A stretch of 64,000 nucleotides of DNA from Chamaea fasciata (lineage: Eukaryota > Chordata > Aves > Passeriformes > Sylviidae), in assembly GCA_029207755.1 (NCBI GenBank), contig JARCOQ010000016.1:315001-379000 (forward strand), given 5' to 3'. Below the pieces are notes generated by a model that saw nothing but the letters and a program-made list of their open reading frames with translations, had not been told where the DNA came from and made no database searches. This document shows positions 49,101 through 62,400 of the stretch, one piece after another (position 1 is the first letter of the stretch; every line of letters begins with the position of its first letter). A program made the translations under genes and the position numbers.

Positions 49101-52100
49101 ATAGTTCTTTCTGGATATAAATGCAATTCATTTTCTTATATAAGATCTATCTGAGGCATTATCCTAGAAAAATATGTCATTGTCAAATTAGCCCAGCTCT
49201 GTACTGGGATCTAATATTCTGGTCCTTAAGATAGGTGTGATTCTCAACATGTGGGAGTACTCCAGAAATTCCTAAATCAGTGCCTGAGTGACAAAAATGA
49301 TTAACACTTCTAACATATATAGGAGTTTTCAACAGAAAATACTAAATGGTTTTCATGAAGGAAATGTGCATAGTTAACTCCATCTTATGGATGGAAAACA
49401 ATTAAAGAGATCCAGGCCAGAGCAGTGACATGATGGGGCTGTCCCCATCATGCCAGTGCTACCGATGGATCCATTTCCCGTCCACTGCTCATTTTAGTCT
49501 CAGAGGATCTCCCTTTGAATTTACAACAAAATAAGAACAGTCTTTGCCCAGTGATGCCAAGGATGCCAGAGAATCACAGGGAGGTGAAGACGTGCGAAGA
49601 TGAACAGCAAGTGAGTGCTAAGGAAAGGTCAGTACAGACTCTCTCATAACATTTTTGCCAGGAAAGAACATCAGCTGTCAACTCCCCCAGTCCTTAAATC
49701 TGATACTACTTGTTCCCAATTCAAACTCCTCCCAGGATATTTGATTAAAACACAGTTGGGACACTGCTGCATTGCCTGAAGCTCATCCAGTCCAACTGTC
49801 CAGCTCCCATTCCTCACATTCCTTCATGGCAAATGAAATTATTAACATTGGACATTGCACTTCATCCTTTCTTTCTGCACAATCATTTCACTCCAGGCCT
49901 GGCATCCTGCACACTCCCCAGGTGAGAAGGTCTCTGTTGTAGGAGTTCCCAGCTCTGCTCATGTCCACCACCATGGGGGAAATGTCCATGTACCCCAGAG
50001 GACCCCAGTTATAAACTTGCTCTTCTGAGATGTGACACAGCTGGGAGCATCCGTGTATCTCTGTGATCTGGCAGTTGTGAGGATGTCTACAAACTGATAC
50101 CCTGCCCTGCCCTGTTACTTTGATTTCCATCTCTGGAGGAAGCTGACCTTCCAAGGGTTTTTCTGGCTCACTCTCTAAGCCCGGCTGTGTAGAAAACAGA
50201 ATTCTGTTTGCCTTGCACCCAGTACCACCACAAAACCTAAAGCCCAATAGTCAATTGAAGTTAAAACTAGAACTTCTTCTGGAGAAACCAGCAGCTCCCT
50301 GCCTCTGCTCACATCCTGCTTTGTGCTGCAGTGACTGAGATTATTTCACAAGCACAAGCAAGAGAATTTTCCAAAGCAGGGAGGAACAGACTAAAATAAA
50401 ACAGAACAGGGCCTCCAGCTGGGAACTTGTGCATATGAGGGAAAGAGATACGTGCAATAAAGTAACTCTTTATCCAAAACAAATATACTTTAAAAACATC
50501 AATTAGAGCTTGTCATTACATGACTTCTGCATCAGATCCCTTTCAGGCAAATAATAATTATTAAAAATATACTTACTAAGTTACTTTCTATTAAAATGTT
50601 CTCACCTATTGAGCACTTAATCAGCACGATAAATTAATCCTTTATACAGTAATTACTTTCTTTAGTCAAATGTATGAGAAGAAGTTATTTATGGACTCTT
50701 GATTACAATAGGTCCAAGAAACTCACAAAATTACAGTGTGTCCATGTGTGTGTATCATTATTCCTAGAGTAATTGCAATTACAGAAGGCCAGTCAGCACA
50801 ATGCAGAAGCTGGGCTGAGGTTCTCGGAAAGACCAGCAGCTACAAGATCATTCTTGACAGCACACGGCTGGCCTGGTTTGCTGGAGGAATGAGAATTGAG
50901 GGGCCAGCCACTGGGGTACTACTGAGGGATGACTCAAATATTCTGGATCACATAAAGGCAATGGTTTGGGGGAGCTGACTGGAAAAACACAATGAAAGCT
51001 GTAGCAGGAGCTTTCACAGTATGATGCAAGTGAAGACTTCTTTCATGTCATTCCTAGAGTGTCATGTCAGGCAGAAAATCTTAGCAGCTGATGCAAAGAG
51101 CTGTTTAATCTACAGCAGAGATGACAGCAAAAATCCCCTTAGCTCAGAGTGGCTTCTTTTATCCCTTGTCCATGTTTCCAAAGATGGTGATGATGCTCAG
51201 AAGACAAAATCAAATTATTTGAACCAGTGTAACATCCTTTTACCCGCACATGGGAAGACCCTGTTGTGTTACCTGTCTGCCCATGTTTGGTGGATGAAGC
51301 TGTAAAATCTGATCAGTCTAAAACACCCCCTGGAACAAATGCAGGGCACAAAAGAGCCCAAGTTCCAAGCACCATATAAACAGTGAACAAACAGATTTGC
51401 ATGTAAGCATTTTGGTAAAGAGGAGGATTTGGAGATCTATAAAAATAATCAGGCCCATAACAAGCTACAGAGATAATTAAATCAGTGAAATGAAATATCA
51501 AATGCTGGCAGCCCACAAAGAATTTGATGATGATAATAATAATAAGGACTCAGTAGATGAAAAGGAAGAGAGAAAATTGGCCCATTAAAAATAATGGTGA
51601 ACAAAATGAGGACCATGTGATGAAGAAAAGGGCATGTTACACAATAATTTTAAATTGTTGTCTCTGTGAAGAGAGGCATTCTAAGGCAGTTATTTCTTCT
51701 ACATCACTGAAAGATACTGTGCAAGCCTTGGAATATTCAACATTTCTAGAAAATAAGCCAGACTCTCAGCCAGGCTCTGAATTTGGCACATCTCCCTCGC
51801 TCACTTTCAAAGAGGTAATTTGAAGGATCTGGCAAGCTGGATCAGTATATAAAAATGCAGAATATGGACCATGTACTACAATACCCATTTGTCCCCTGAA
51901 TAAGAAGTTCATGGGCATTTTCCCATCTGGAAGTACGGACCGAAATATAAACTTTAGTCCCATTATAAATACATGGGAAATGGGTACAAATATGTAAACT
52001 GTTCATTAGGAATAAGAACAACGTGTACATTGTAGCAGGGCCAATTAAAAAAATCTGCAAGTCCAAAAATCTCCACACTGTATGAAATTTATCCTAGCAA

Positions 52101-52875
52101 GGCACATAACTAAATGGAAATATTTGTCTGAGGAAGTACAGACCTTTGGAAATCAGTGTTTGATTGAAGAATGAGGATGGGGTCGGGCTCTCTTGCTTGA
52201 CCAACACACAGACACACATATCCTTGGGACACCCTGGCTATCACTTCCCAATATTTATAATAGTCCTCTTTTCATCACAGGTTTTTAGCAGCTGCCTGAC
52301 ACACTGCCCTGGGAAGCAGCTTCAGCATCAGCCACGAGACACCGGGAGCAGGGCAGGGCAGGAGGGACGCACCTGGAGGGATGCACCTGCTCCTTGCAGC
52401 TCTGTGCACGCTCACCTCTTTCGTAAATCAAGTGATAACAAGGGCAGAAAATAATGATGCAGGAATATCTTTTCAGCTTGGTGAGGAATGTATACCACTT
52501 GACTTGATGCATTTTTTTATTCAGCTCATCTACCATTTGGGATTTGCTTGGTGCTTCTGAGAGCACAGAAGGTAAATACAGGAGAGATTCTCATTCCCCT
52601 GCTGACACACACACACACCCCATGAGCTCTCACCCCAGTGTGCTGAGTGGATGCTGTTGAGGGCTCAGGATGGAGCTGAGCAGCTCAGGCTGTCAGTTCC
52701 AGCGGCAGGAGGGAGGCAAAAGGCGACCCCCACTTGTGCATCCTCTTGCTCCTGCTCCTCCTGTAACGCTGTGCTCCCACTCGCAGCTATTGGAATGCAA
52801 ATGACGGCGTCGTGTCTGACATCGGTACCTGCGGTGTCGGGTGGGGGGAGCTGCTCTGGCTGCCCTGGCCTGATG
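46139..52875. other. Non-coding sequence, GC-rich at 46.2-46.6 kb
   Basis: No gene is recognised. 46200-46620 is GC-rich and carries overlapping minus-strand frames (135 and 141 codons) without domains. A splice-site pair at 47217-47228 on the plus strand encloses only 12 bases. The sequence from 47600 to 52600 is unique and mostly AT-rich. A short AC run lies at about 52606-52617, and GC-richer DNA leads into the minisatellite. Confidence 0.45.
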
Positions 52876-53380
52876 GGGATGGGCTGGGAGATGGGCTGGT
52901 TGGTCTCACTGGGATGGGCTGGTTGGTCTCACTGGGATGGGCTGGTTGGCACCCACTGGGATGGGCTGGTTGGTCTCACTGGGATGGGCTGGTTGGTCTC
53001 ACTGGGATGGGCTGGTTGGGTCTCACTGGGATGGGCTGGTTGGCACCCACTGGGATGGGCTGGTTGGTCTCACTGGGATGGGCTGGTTGGCACCCACTGG
53101 GATGGGCTGGTTGGCACCCACTGGGATGGGCTGGTTGGTCTCACTGGGATGGGCTGGTTGGCACCCACTGGGATGGGCTGGTTGGCACCCACTGGGATGG
53201 GCTGGTTGGTCTCACTGGGATGGGCTGGGAGATGGGCTGGTTGGTCTCACTGGGATGGGCTGGTTGGTCTCACTGGGAGGGGCTGGTTGGTCTCACTGGG
53301 AGGGGCTGGTTGGTCTCACTGGGATGGGCTGGTTGGGTCTCACTGGGATGGGCTGGTGGGCACCCACTGGGATGGGCTGA
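52876..53380 (+). repeat. G-rich 23/24-bp minisatellite, about 20 units
   Basis: Twenty tandem units plus a partial one, all beginning GGGATGGGCTGG or a one-base variant. Two main types differ in their ends: T units end TTGGTCTCACT (23 bp) and H units end TTGGCACCCACT (24 bp). They are interspersed in the order T*,T,H,T,T,T+,H,T,H,H,T,H,H,T,T*,T,T',T',T+,H'. T* is a 35-bp unit with an internal GGGAGATGGGCTGG duplication and occurs at 52876-52910 and 53217-53251. All three plus-strand frames stay open through most of the array, producing Trp/Gly-rich frames of 292, 208 and 147 codons, which I regard as non-coding. The G-rich strand could form G-quadruplexes. Confidence 0.95.
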
Positions 53381-56326
53381 GAAGCTCCACAGCACTAACT
53401 TCCATGTGGAGCCTCTGGCCGCCTGCACCAGTCTTTGATCCACGCTTTGATCCACACTTAGGACGGTACAGACACAGCAAAACTGTGAGTAAGGCTGATG
53501 CACATGATATGTTATTGAGGAACACTTGAAATCAGCAGAGAGATGAAACATCTGCTCTGTCGGAGAACGAGGGAGCTCTGTGCAGAGCAGCTGTTTAATT
53601 ATCCAGCACCGTGCCATGTAACGATTTACGCACCGTACCCTTCATCCCAAACCGGCTCAAGGGGGGAGCTGGTTTTAGGAACTGGGGAAAAGAACGAGCA
53701 CAGGCATGTCATGAATCGCCAGCTTTAACATTAAAATAAATAAATAAATTTAAATATCCAAATAACACCTGCGTTTCCTTCCCACCTTCCAGGTAAGATT
53801 TCATCCTGAAAATTCTAATACACAACATTTTTTCTGGAGCTAGTCAAGCCAAAGTAACGTCTTTGGGATACAAACTTTAAGTGAATGCATTTATCAAAAC
53901 TTAATGAAGGCTGTAGCATTCAACTACCCTTTTCAAAGTTCATAACAGCAATTGCACTAACCCTGGGTACAAGCTTCTGAACTGATGATGAGAAGTCTTG
54001 ATGAAGCCTGACTCCAGAATGCATTTATAGTTTTTTGAATAGTCTTTGGTACAGGGAAACAACAATAATTGATTAATGGTGCAAGGAATTTCCAAGAAGA
54101 GATAAATATGAAGAATCAAAATATTGGTATCATTTTTCAAAATATTTTACTAACTTTCATTAACAGTGAACAGGAATGTAGGTCCATACATCAGTGTTTA
54201 TGTGGCTGACATAAATGCGAATCAGGTATTTTTCCAGTTCTGAAATCATGCATGTAGTCAGTTAAGATCAGAAATTTACCCAACAAAATATTATTGTTGA
54301 AAATCACGGTGAGTGAGTGAGTCCAAAATGTTTCATGTGGAAGATTTCTGTATGGACAGACTTGTGGGATCCAAACCAGCCAAAAGGGGGTTCTGCCCCA
54401 CTACGGCAGACCAGTCAGAAGGACCATCCTGCCGGTGCAGGATCACAGCTCAGGTCTGGTGCCTGGGAATGTGCCTTGGCACCATTTAATTTATTCTTAG
54501 GAAAGCAGCCTGGGAGTCCAAGAATGGTATCGCACAGGACTCTGGTTTCCCAGGCAATTCTTAAACACTTAAAGGCTGCCATTCATCCTGTATTTGACCC
54601 AAGGCGGGTAAAAATTGGTCTGGGTGATAAATCATGCAGTAATTTGAAACACAGCTGCTTTCGGTTTCTATGGAGTCGTAGGAGCTCACTGAAATAAAGT
54701 CTTAAGCAGGAGGCTGCAAAGCAGTGACCCATAGGAAAACCTAATGGGTTTCAGCCTCTCTTTGCAGCCGTCCCAGCCTGCCCACACCAAGACATGTCAG
54801 ACACAGCACCAGGTTTACAAAAATAGTGCGGGACATAGAACCAAGTCTCTCAGCATTGTGCTTACCATACTGCCCTAAAAATACCTGCCTGGCTTTGTCT
54901 CATGGTGTAGGACTTTGCAATTTCTACAAATTCATGGACTATTTTTCCCTTCAGGCTGCTGCTTTCTTTGTTGCCCAAATGTATTCACCCTCTAGACCAC
55001 ACAGTCTTCTCATTTCAACCCCTCCGTACTCTTTTTCCTGTCACATCCTCCTCTGCAATTTCTTTTATTCCCCTGACTGTTATTTGTATCCCTCTTATCT
55101 AAATCCATGAGAAAATAGCATGGAACCAATATGTTTGCCTAAAACTACTTGCTACAAATACACTAAAAGAATCGTAGTCCCTCTTCTGTCTCTTCCCTTG
55201 AGGAAATGTAGTCATTAATTTGATTTTCAGCCTTCATTTTTTTTAAAGGGAACAAATGACATTTATTGTTTACTTTGAAGTGTGATCTTTACCATGAATA
55301 ATTCCCCAAAAGAAACATCTGCTTTACAGATGAGTTGTGACAGCAGACAATATGCTTCCGTATTTTGTATTTTCACGTTTGAGTGGCAAGAGTTGGGACT
55401 GAGGCTGACTTTCCAGCTTCCCACTGCAGGCCCAAGGGCCCAAGATCACTTCTCAGGAGTGTTTCCTGGCCTTTTTGGAGTGTTTTTTAAAGTGTGGTTG
55501 GCCCTGCCACAGTATCTTTGCACCTCAAGAACTGCTTGTGCCCGTGTCAGCTACCAAATGTTCCTTGGCCTTCTGGGTGTTGTCCAGCCCCAGAATGACC
55601 TGTCTGTATGTCCAGGGCCCCTGGACATCAATGTTTTGTCTTTCTTGCAGTTCCCATTCAGCACGTGGCACAGGTTTCTGCCTGTGCCCAGCAAAGCTTG
55701 GCTGGCAGCCCATCTCTCCAGCTTGTTGAAGCTATTGTCTGCACACCAGAATGGTTTTTAGCAACAGCTGGACCCAGGCCAAAGCTTGTCATCTGAATTC
55801 AAGCCCGAACTTCTCCAAACTTTCAGGCCTTTTAGCATCCTTGGCTGACACTTTCTGAGCTGGTTGGTGGATTCAGATTGTTCTCATATCCTTAGTAGTA
55901 CATAACACACTGCAAAAGAAACATCAAACAGGAAAAGATCAGGTGTGCTTAACTGTGAGCTCTTTATGCAAGCAAGGAAAGAACAATCTTTTACCTTGGT
56001 ATGCCAAACAGGTTGAGTAGCTGTAAAGAGAAGACTCAAGACACGTATCAAGAAAATTATTTACCTTGAGGCAGAGTGGTCTCCATCAGTGGGGATCTCA
56101 AGACAGATTAGACAGAGAGCTGTCAGGACAGGTGCAGTTATCCCATTTGGAGGAGGAGGATTGGGTGGTCTCTCAAGCCTGGAGTTCTCCGATTTTATCT
56201 TTCCTACCAGCTGCTCACCCTGTGCTGGCTCCGGAGGGAGAAACTTGTACTGGGAGCATCCTCCTGCAAAGAGGTTCCACACCTTTCCTCCCTTTTCCTT
56301 TACCTTAAATCCACTGCTGATCCTTG
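53381..56326. other. Non-coding unique sequence
   Basis: No gene is recognised. It includes an AAAT run at about 53731-53746 and a short GTGA run at 54309-54321. A plus-strand frame of 159 codons (55282-55761) has no recognised domain. On the minus strand an acceptor CTGTCCTGACAG and a donor CTCAAG|GTAAAT bracket 55 bases at 56065-56119, which is weak evidence. Confidence 0.45.
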
Positions 56327-56410
56327 GAATCACAGAATCATGGAATATCTTGAACTGGAAGGGCTCCACAAGGATCCTCAAAGTCCAACTCCTGGCCTTG
56401 CACAGAACAG
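56327..56410 (-). mobile_element. Short CR1-like 3' end fragment
   Basis: The plus strand reads GAATCACAGAATCATGGAAT, then CTTGAACTGGAAGGGCTCC and GTCCAACTCCTGGCC. This matches the widespread avian repeat end related to CR1 3' tails (antisense of the ATTCTATGATTCTATG-type terminus). The fragment is about 85 bp, too short for subfamily assignment, and similar sequence also occurs in some avian LTR elements. Confidence 0.7.
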
Positions 56411-59400
56411 CTGTTGCTATCTCATGGCTGAACAGATAAGGAATGTTTGTCTTTATCTAGTGCAGAAGTGAGATTTGACCTGTGGCACTTTCAGCAGTGC
56501 CCAAGCCATGCAACCTTCCCATTGCAGCCTGTCCCCTGAGAGGGGCCTGGCAGGGAAATACAGATTTCAGTTTGGGAGGGAGAGAGGATAGATGGCATCT
56601 ATCACATGCTTTTCCCTTTTCATTCATACCCTTCTTCCAAATGACAGCTCTGGCTCTTCTGCTTGAATACTGAGCTGAGCTTTGAGCTCATGAATGCTGA
56701 GACCACCTTGATGCAAAGTGTTGTAGTTGGGAGCTTAGATTCCTTAGAAATCTATTTTCCCTGAGATTTCCCAGCACTCCACATATAACTGCCAGCAGCC
56801 ACAGCACATCTCCAGGATGGTGCAGTGCAGGATCCACTGGGCCCCACAGGCTTTGCTGAGAACAAGAGGAAGCTGGAAAGCCCTCAGCTTCCATGGAAAG
56901 AGACTGGGAGCTGGCAACACAAAATGCTTCACCAGAAAATACTCAGTATTTTAATACCTCTTATTTTTCCCCTCTCTGCTACTGAGAAGTGGCTTTTTAC
57001 GTTGCAGTACTTATGAAAAATAGCAACATTTAAGGGTAGGAAGGAAATAAAATGAGAGTCATACAATATACACATGGACACTCTTACCTGATATTAACAG
57101 AACAGGAATTGCTATAGGAAATATTCCTTATTGCCCATAACAGAGTGCAAATCTTCCAAATTTGTCTGGCTGCATTTGATCTCATAAGAGACTAGGAAGA
57201 AAATTTAAATCTTAGTGATTTTTAAAATGCTCTACCAACACAGGCAATTGCAATGCTACTTGAAAGAAACAAGAGAAATCAGAAAGCTGTTGAACATACA
57301 GACAAGAAAACATCTTCTTTTTAATGCTCCCCACGATCCACAAAAGCCCATTTTCAATCCAAAGCTGCCACTGATGAGGTATTTCAGTATATTGAAATAG
57401 CATTGCTGGAAGGTGTGTCATGGACAAGAATGTTCTTTATTAAACTATGATAATGATCCTCCCAGAAAACACAAGCAGCACAAGAAAAACACAAGCCATG
57501 CTTATAACCTGTCAGCAGGGCACTTTACGAGATTTATCTTGATGGGATTTTGAAATTCAAACAGCTGAACTGCTGGGCTATCTGAGTATTTGATGCTACT
57601 GGCAGATGCTTCAGGGACAGGTCTTCATCTCATGTAGCTGGTGTAGCTCTACACACTCAACACACTTCTTTACTGCTGAGCTGTTTGCCTGCACATTAGC
57701 TGAGGGTCTCGGAAGCTGGTAGAGAAGGTGACTAGCACTGTTCAAATGCAAACAGAGTTTTCTCCTATTGATTTCCCTGGGAACTGAATCAGAAACAACA
57801 GGCAAACCCCTCTGTCCATATCATCACCTCCTCATGAGCTCATTGTGCAGGTTGTTCTTTTCTTTGGTTAGGCTTATTTTTCAAATCTATGTATTTATTT
57901 ATTTCGTCATTTAGTACACACTCAAAATGGAAATGAAATTACACTGAAAATATTTCGTATCTTCAACTGCTCACAAGGGGTTTACACGTGGGTAAAGTCG
58001 GCCCAAACGGCTCACTGGTGTTCACCGAGCAACAAAGACCTGGTCCAAGGCTTAGGGAAATCACCGGAAATCTTCCTAATGCCTTTTGCAAGGTTCCTAT
58101 CTGTCTGTGAAGGAACTACACTATCCTCTGTGCCTTATCACATTTTGATCACAAGAGAAAGAAAAAGGTAATCTCAGCTGATCAGAGCATGTTTATATAA
58201 ATATGCACATTTCGTATCCATATGTCCTTTTCAACCATATGTCCTTCATTTTTATCGGTAAAAGGATTTTAACTTTGCCTCTGCTATACATTTTGATAAA
58301 ATCTGAGCTGGAAAATTGCAGAGAATTAAATGTCCTTCAAGGACATTTGCAGTTTACAAGAAATAGAGAAACTGTTCTTGAAATGTAACTAAACCCAAGC
58401 CTTTGAGAGTGCTATAGATACAGTGAGCCAGAATGGCTTCCCAGAACCTAATGGCAGCAAAAACACCCATGACAAATTCCACTGGGTCCTAGAGGGGAAA
58501 ATAGCATTTATAACAGATAGAAATACTGGGACATTTCATGCCTTTAAGCGAAATAATCTCTTAAAAACCAGAAGGAACCTTCAGTGAGATCAGCAATCAC
58601 ATCTTTACCAGTGATAAATCTAGTAAGAACCAGACCGTGGTTCAGGGTGTTCCGGACTCAAGGCATGACTGCCAAGTAATTGTGATAAGGAGCTGCACTT
58701 CATTCCTTACACACTCATTCTTGTTCTATCTACCTACTATGCAAGACCTACAAGGCTCTGTCACAGAATATATTGCCTGTGATTAAAGATGCGCTGCACA
58801 AAACAGGACAGAAAAGCTTCAGAGCCAACTGGATGAAGAATTAGCATGGACCAGCTCCAGTTTTATAAATGACAGTACCATGGAAAAAACAGACCTGGGG
58901 TAATTCATTTTACCTTTTTGTGTTTCAGTTTTCTGATCTGTAAAATTGAAGGCAGTGATACTCATGTCTGCATTGCAGATCCCTGGCTCCCGGATGAGAG
59001 CTGCCTTGGGACTGGTCAGCTTAGTCCAAATGTGAAGGTGTGCATCTGCCTCCGGCCCCTGCCAGGAAAACGAGCCATTCTTCCCTTTGCTACAAAACAA
59101 TTAAGCTACTTCCTCAGTCATAGCATGGAGCTTTGCAGCTCTCTTGGGGTTTATTTGTTCACTCTTTTTCTGGAGTGGAGGAAATGACCAGTAGCTTTCA
59201 GGTATCATCTAGGGACTGCAGTACCGCCACAATGGTCTGTGGACAGCTGTGAGCCAATTTTTAAACAGCCGGCTCCAGCACCTACTGCAGTCTGAAGAGG
59301 CACAGGGAGCTCAGCAACTTCATATCACGTACATCTTATTTTGCCTTTGAGCAGCTTCTGTCACTCCCATTGAACTGCATGCAACCACGGCTTCAATTAT

Positions 59401-62400
59401 CCAACCTTGCTAATTAATAGCACATTGCTGCGATACTGAGTTGCCCTGTGGGAGCTGCAGACTAAAGATCATTAAAAACCTCTTGCTCGTGTTTTAAACA
59501 GAAACAGCATCTCTTCTCACTCTCCTGGTCTTTCTAATTCCCTAAGGCAGTGTTTGAAAAATGTTTAAGTATAGCTGGTCACTTGGTAAATGGGGCATTC
59601 TCAAAATTTATGAGCAGAACCTCAGATAAATCTGTCCCGGTAGTTTGTTACTGGCTTTGAATTAATTCTCACAAACAAAGTAACTTGCTTGCGGTAGTGA
59701 CACGTTTGGAAATGTGGTCAGAGCTGACTTATAAAAAAGGTTATAAAAGTCTTTGCTAATGATTATATGCCACAACTGCTTTTGGCTCTTGTTCCCATAG
59801 CATATTTCCAGCTAAACCAAATGCAGACTCCTAGGAGCATAAATTGGAAATCTTCCTGCCTCAGTGAGCCTGAACCTCTCAAGTAGGACAGGACTCTGCT
59901 GAGACCTCGTGCCTGGAAATGACTGTGGGCAATACTTTCAAAGAACCTTCAGAGATTAACTTGTATAGTTAGAGTCTCTTAAGAGAGGTGAAGTTAATTG
60001 CTGCAATCGCTTTATTTATGAATTTTAGAATTAATCCAGGCTTCTAACAAGTGTTCAAGGCATTTTATTTTATGGTTCCAGGTCTTCAGCCCTAGAGAGC
60101 AGGATCTATTTTTAATTCCTGTCATTTCAGTCATGTTACAATCTGAATAATACAATTTAAACAGGCAATTGGTGGAAGTAATAGTTAGCAAGTCACAGTA
60201 AATCGTAGAAGCACTTACTGAAAAACAAGTGAAGCAACAAGCAAAGTCAGGGTTTGTCAGGTAAATGAACATGACTTGAAATTAGCTTTGTTGGAGAGAG
60301 GGTGTTTCAGTAGAGTGAAACTGCAGTGATTTGTAAGAATTAAAGTGCAGTTTATTATAAAAGAGTGAACTGATTTACTATATTACTGGTAGTGAATAGT
60401 AGCACAACTTCATGAGGGAGCAAATTCTGTCCTCTAGCATCAAAGTTGCAACAAAAGTATAAATGGCCATTCACCAGAGGTTTTACTGCTTTTTCCATGT
60501 TAAAATTGGAAGAACTAAAAAGGTGAAGGCCAAAAAATCTGAAAGGGTGAAATTTTTTCCAGTTTTGAAAGGTGGGAAGTATTGAAGCTTTAATAGGTTT
60601 TATTATTGTTGTCCTCTGCAAACACCTTCCTTCAATAACAGACTGATGTAATCAGCCTTTCCAATCAGCTCTAAAACAAAGCATCCACAGACAGTAACAG
60701 CACGTGAAATGCAAATGAGAGGCACGGTGTGCACTGGCATCCCTCCTTTCCTCAAACATCACACGCTTGTGTCTCCATGCAATGGCCAGGAACGAGCCAC
60801 CCTGAGTCAGCTGGAGCTCAGATCCATTCCTGACCTCTGCACCTGAATTTGCACACACAGCTCTCACAAAGAATATTGACCCTGTCATTTAAGAGTTTAA
60901 TTCTTCGTGAAACCTGCTGTTCTGGAGTTTTTAAGCTGTACCACACATTCAAATTAAATTATGGTAAACAATGAGGTGAGTGGGAGGCATAAGGACAGAG
61001 AATTATTTGGGAAAGTGCTGGCAAATGTGGCAAGGGACAGCCAGCGAGGTCCTTGGTGGGGTGGGGGACAGGGGCCAGGGAAGAAGAGTAGCAGCCATCT
61101 GCTCAGATGAGGGAATGTGCTGCAGGTCAAGGGAATTTGCCGGTGTCAAGTGGGATTAAGAGACTGCCTCTGTGTGAGGCAAATCCCTGGAGACAGGAAG
61201 AACTGGGTGGCATTTTTAAGGTGAGATTAAGGTATGTGAAACAGGTGACAAGATAGGGAGCCAGGGAGGACTGAGAATATGTAAGTGGAAGATATGATCA
61301 GAGCAGCAAGGAAGATAATTCGAGCTGGGGAGATGAAAAGCACAGAGCTGACAACTGGCTCTCACTTCATTCTGTGCTTAAAATTAAATCCATGCTTAAG
61401 TGCCTCAGTGAACTGAGGCTGCTGGAAGGGTAATCTTCTAAGTAACCAGTAAGGAACACTGAACTCGCTTTTATTGTATATACACACAATCCCACAAGGA
61501 TAAAGAAACTTGCATTTCTTTGCAGGACTGATTTTATTCTGCTCTCGGACATTTCAATGAAGTTGTTACAGCTGTCCTGCCCAAGCCTCAGAAAAAGGGA
61601 AGCCAACAAAGGGCCAGGACTTTAATGTGCAAAGGGCTTTAGCAGACACAGAAGTAAGTCCTCACTTTCAAAGAAAGGGCAACTTTTGATGGTTCCTGTG
61701 CTCACCTCAAGGTCAGAGGCCAAGAATCATGTAGGAAGATGAGATGCTCTTTCACTGCAACTAAACCTTTTTAACGTTTTCTCCTTTTTCTTTTATATTT
61801 TTCAGACATTATTCATTGTGTTTCGATAGCCTCAGATGTTGTTTTGAGTGTATCACATCCTGTTCATGTCAGAACAAGAATGAAAACAAAGTCACACATG
61901 GAAGTGGTGCTGTATAAAAAAGTCAAAAGTGACTAGTCAATTAAATGGTATCCAGATGAGAAAGAAATTTGGGTGCCAACTCTTGCTCTGCCACAGCCTT
62001 TCGGAGATGATATCGCTTAAGTCGAAGGAGGAATTTAGCCAAGGCCAATCCACACCTCTGAAGCACAGGATGAGGATATATTCCAGGTGGCACAGGACCA
62101 GAATCACACAGGGAGCCTGCACACACCCAGCACGGGCTGTGCCACTCGCAGACCACAGGGCTGCTCCTCCCAGGATCACCAGCCGTGTCTTGGGAACAGC
62201 CTAGTGAAATATTACACTTCGACACTGCTCCTCACAGCACAGCCTCCCAGAGCATCCCAGGACAGGCTCTTTAGCAGCTGTCAGTAACAGGCGAGAGCAA
62301 TAATTCCCTTTCCTCACAGCCACCCCATGGCCAAGCCTCACGCATCCTTCACACTGGGGCTGCAAGGCAGCTGTCCCCATCCTCACCAGCACAGGGCACC

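Noticed and set aside
52651..53529. 292-codon Trp/Gly-rich frame
   Set aside because: It runs through the 23/24-bp minisatellite, where all three frames are open. Unit-length variation shifts the frame, which is unlike a maintained coding repeat.
56065..56119. 55-base minus-strand exon-like segment
   Set aside because: The acceptor is only moderate and the donor (GTAAAT) is weak. It was kept as a note but not called as an exon.
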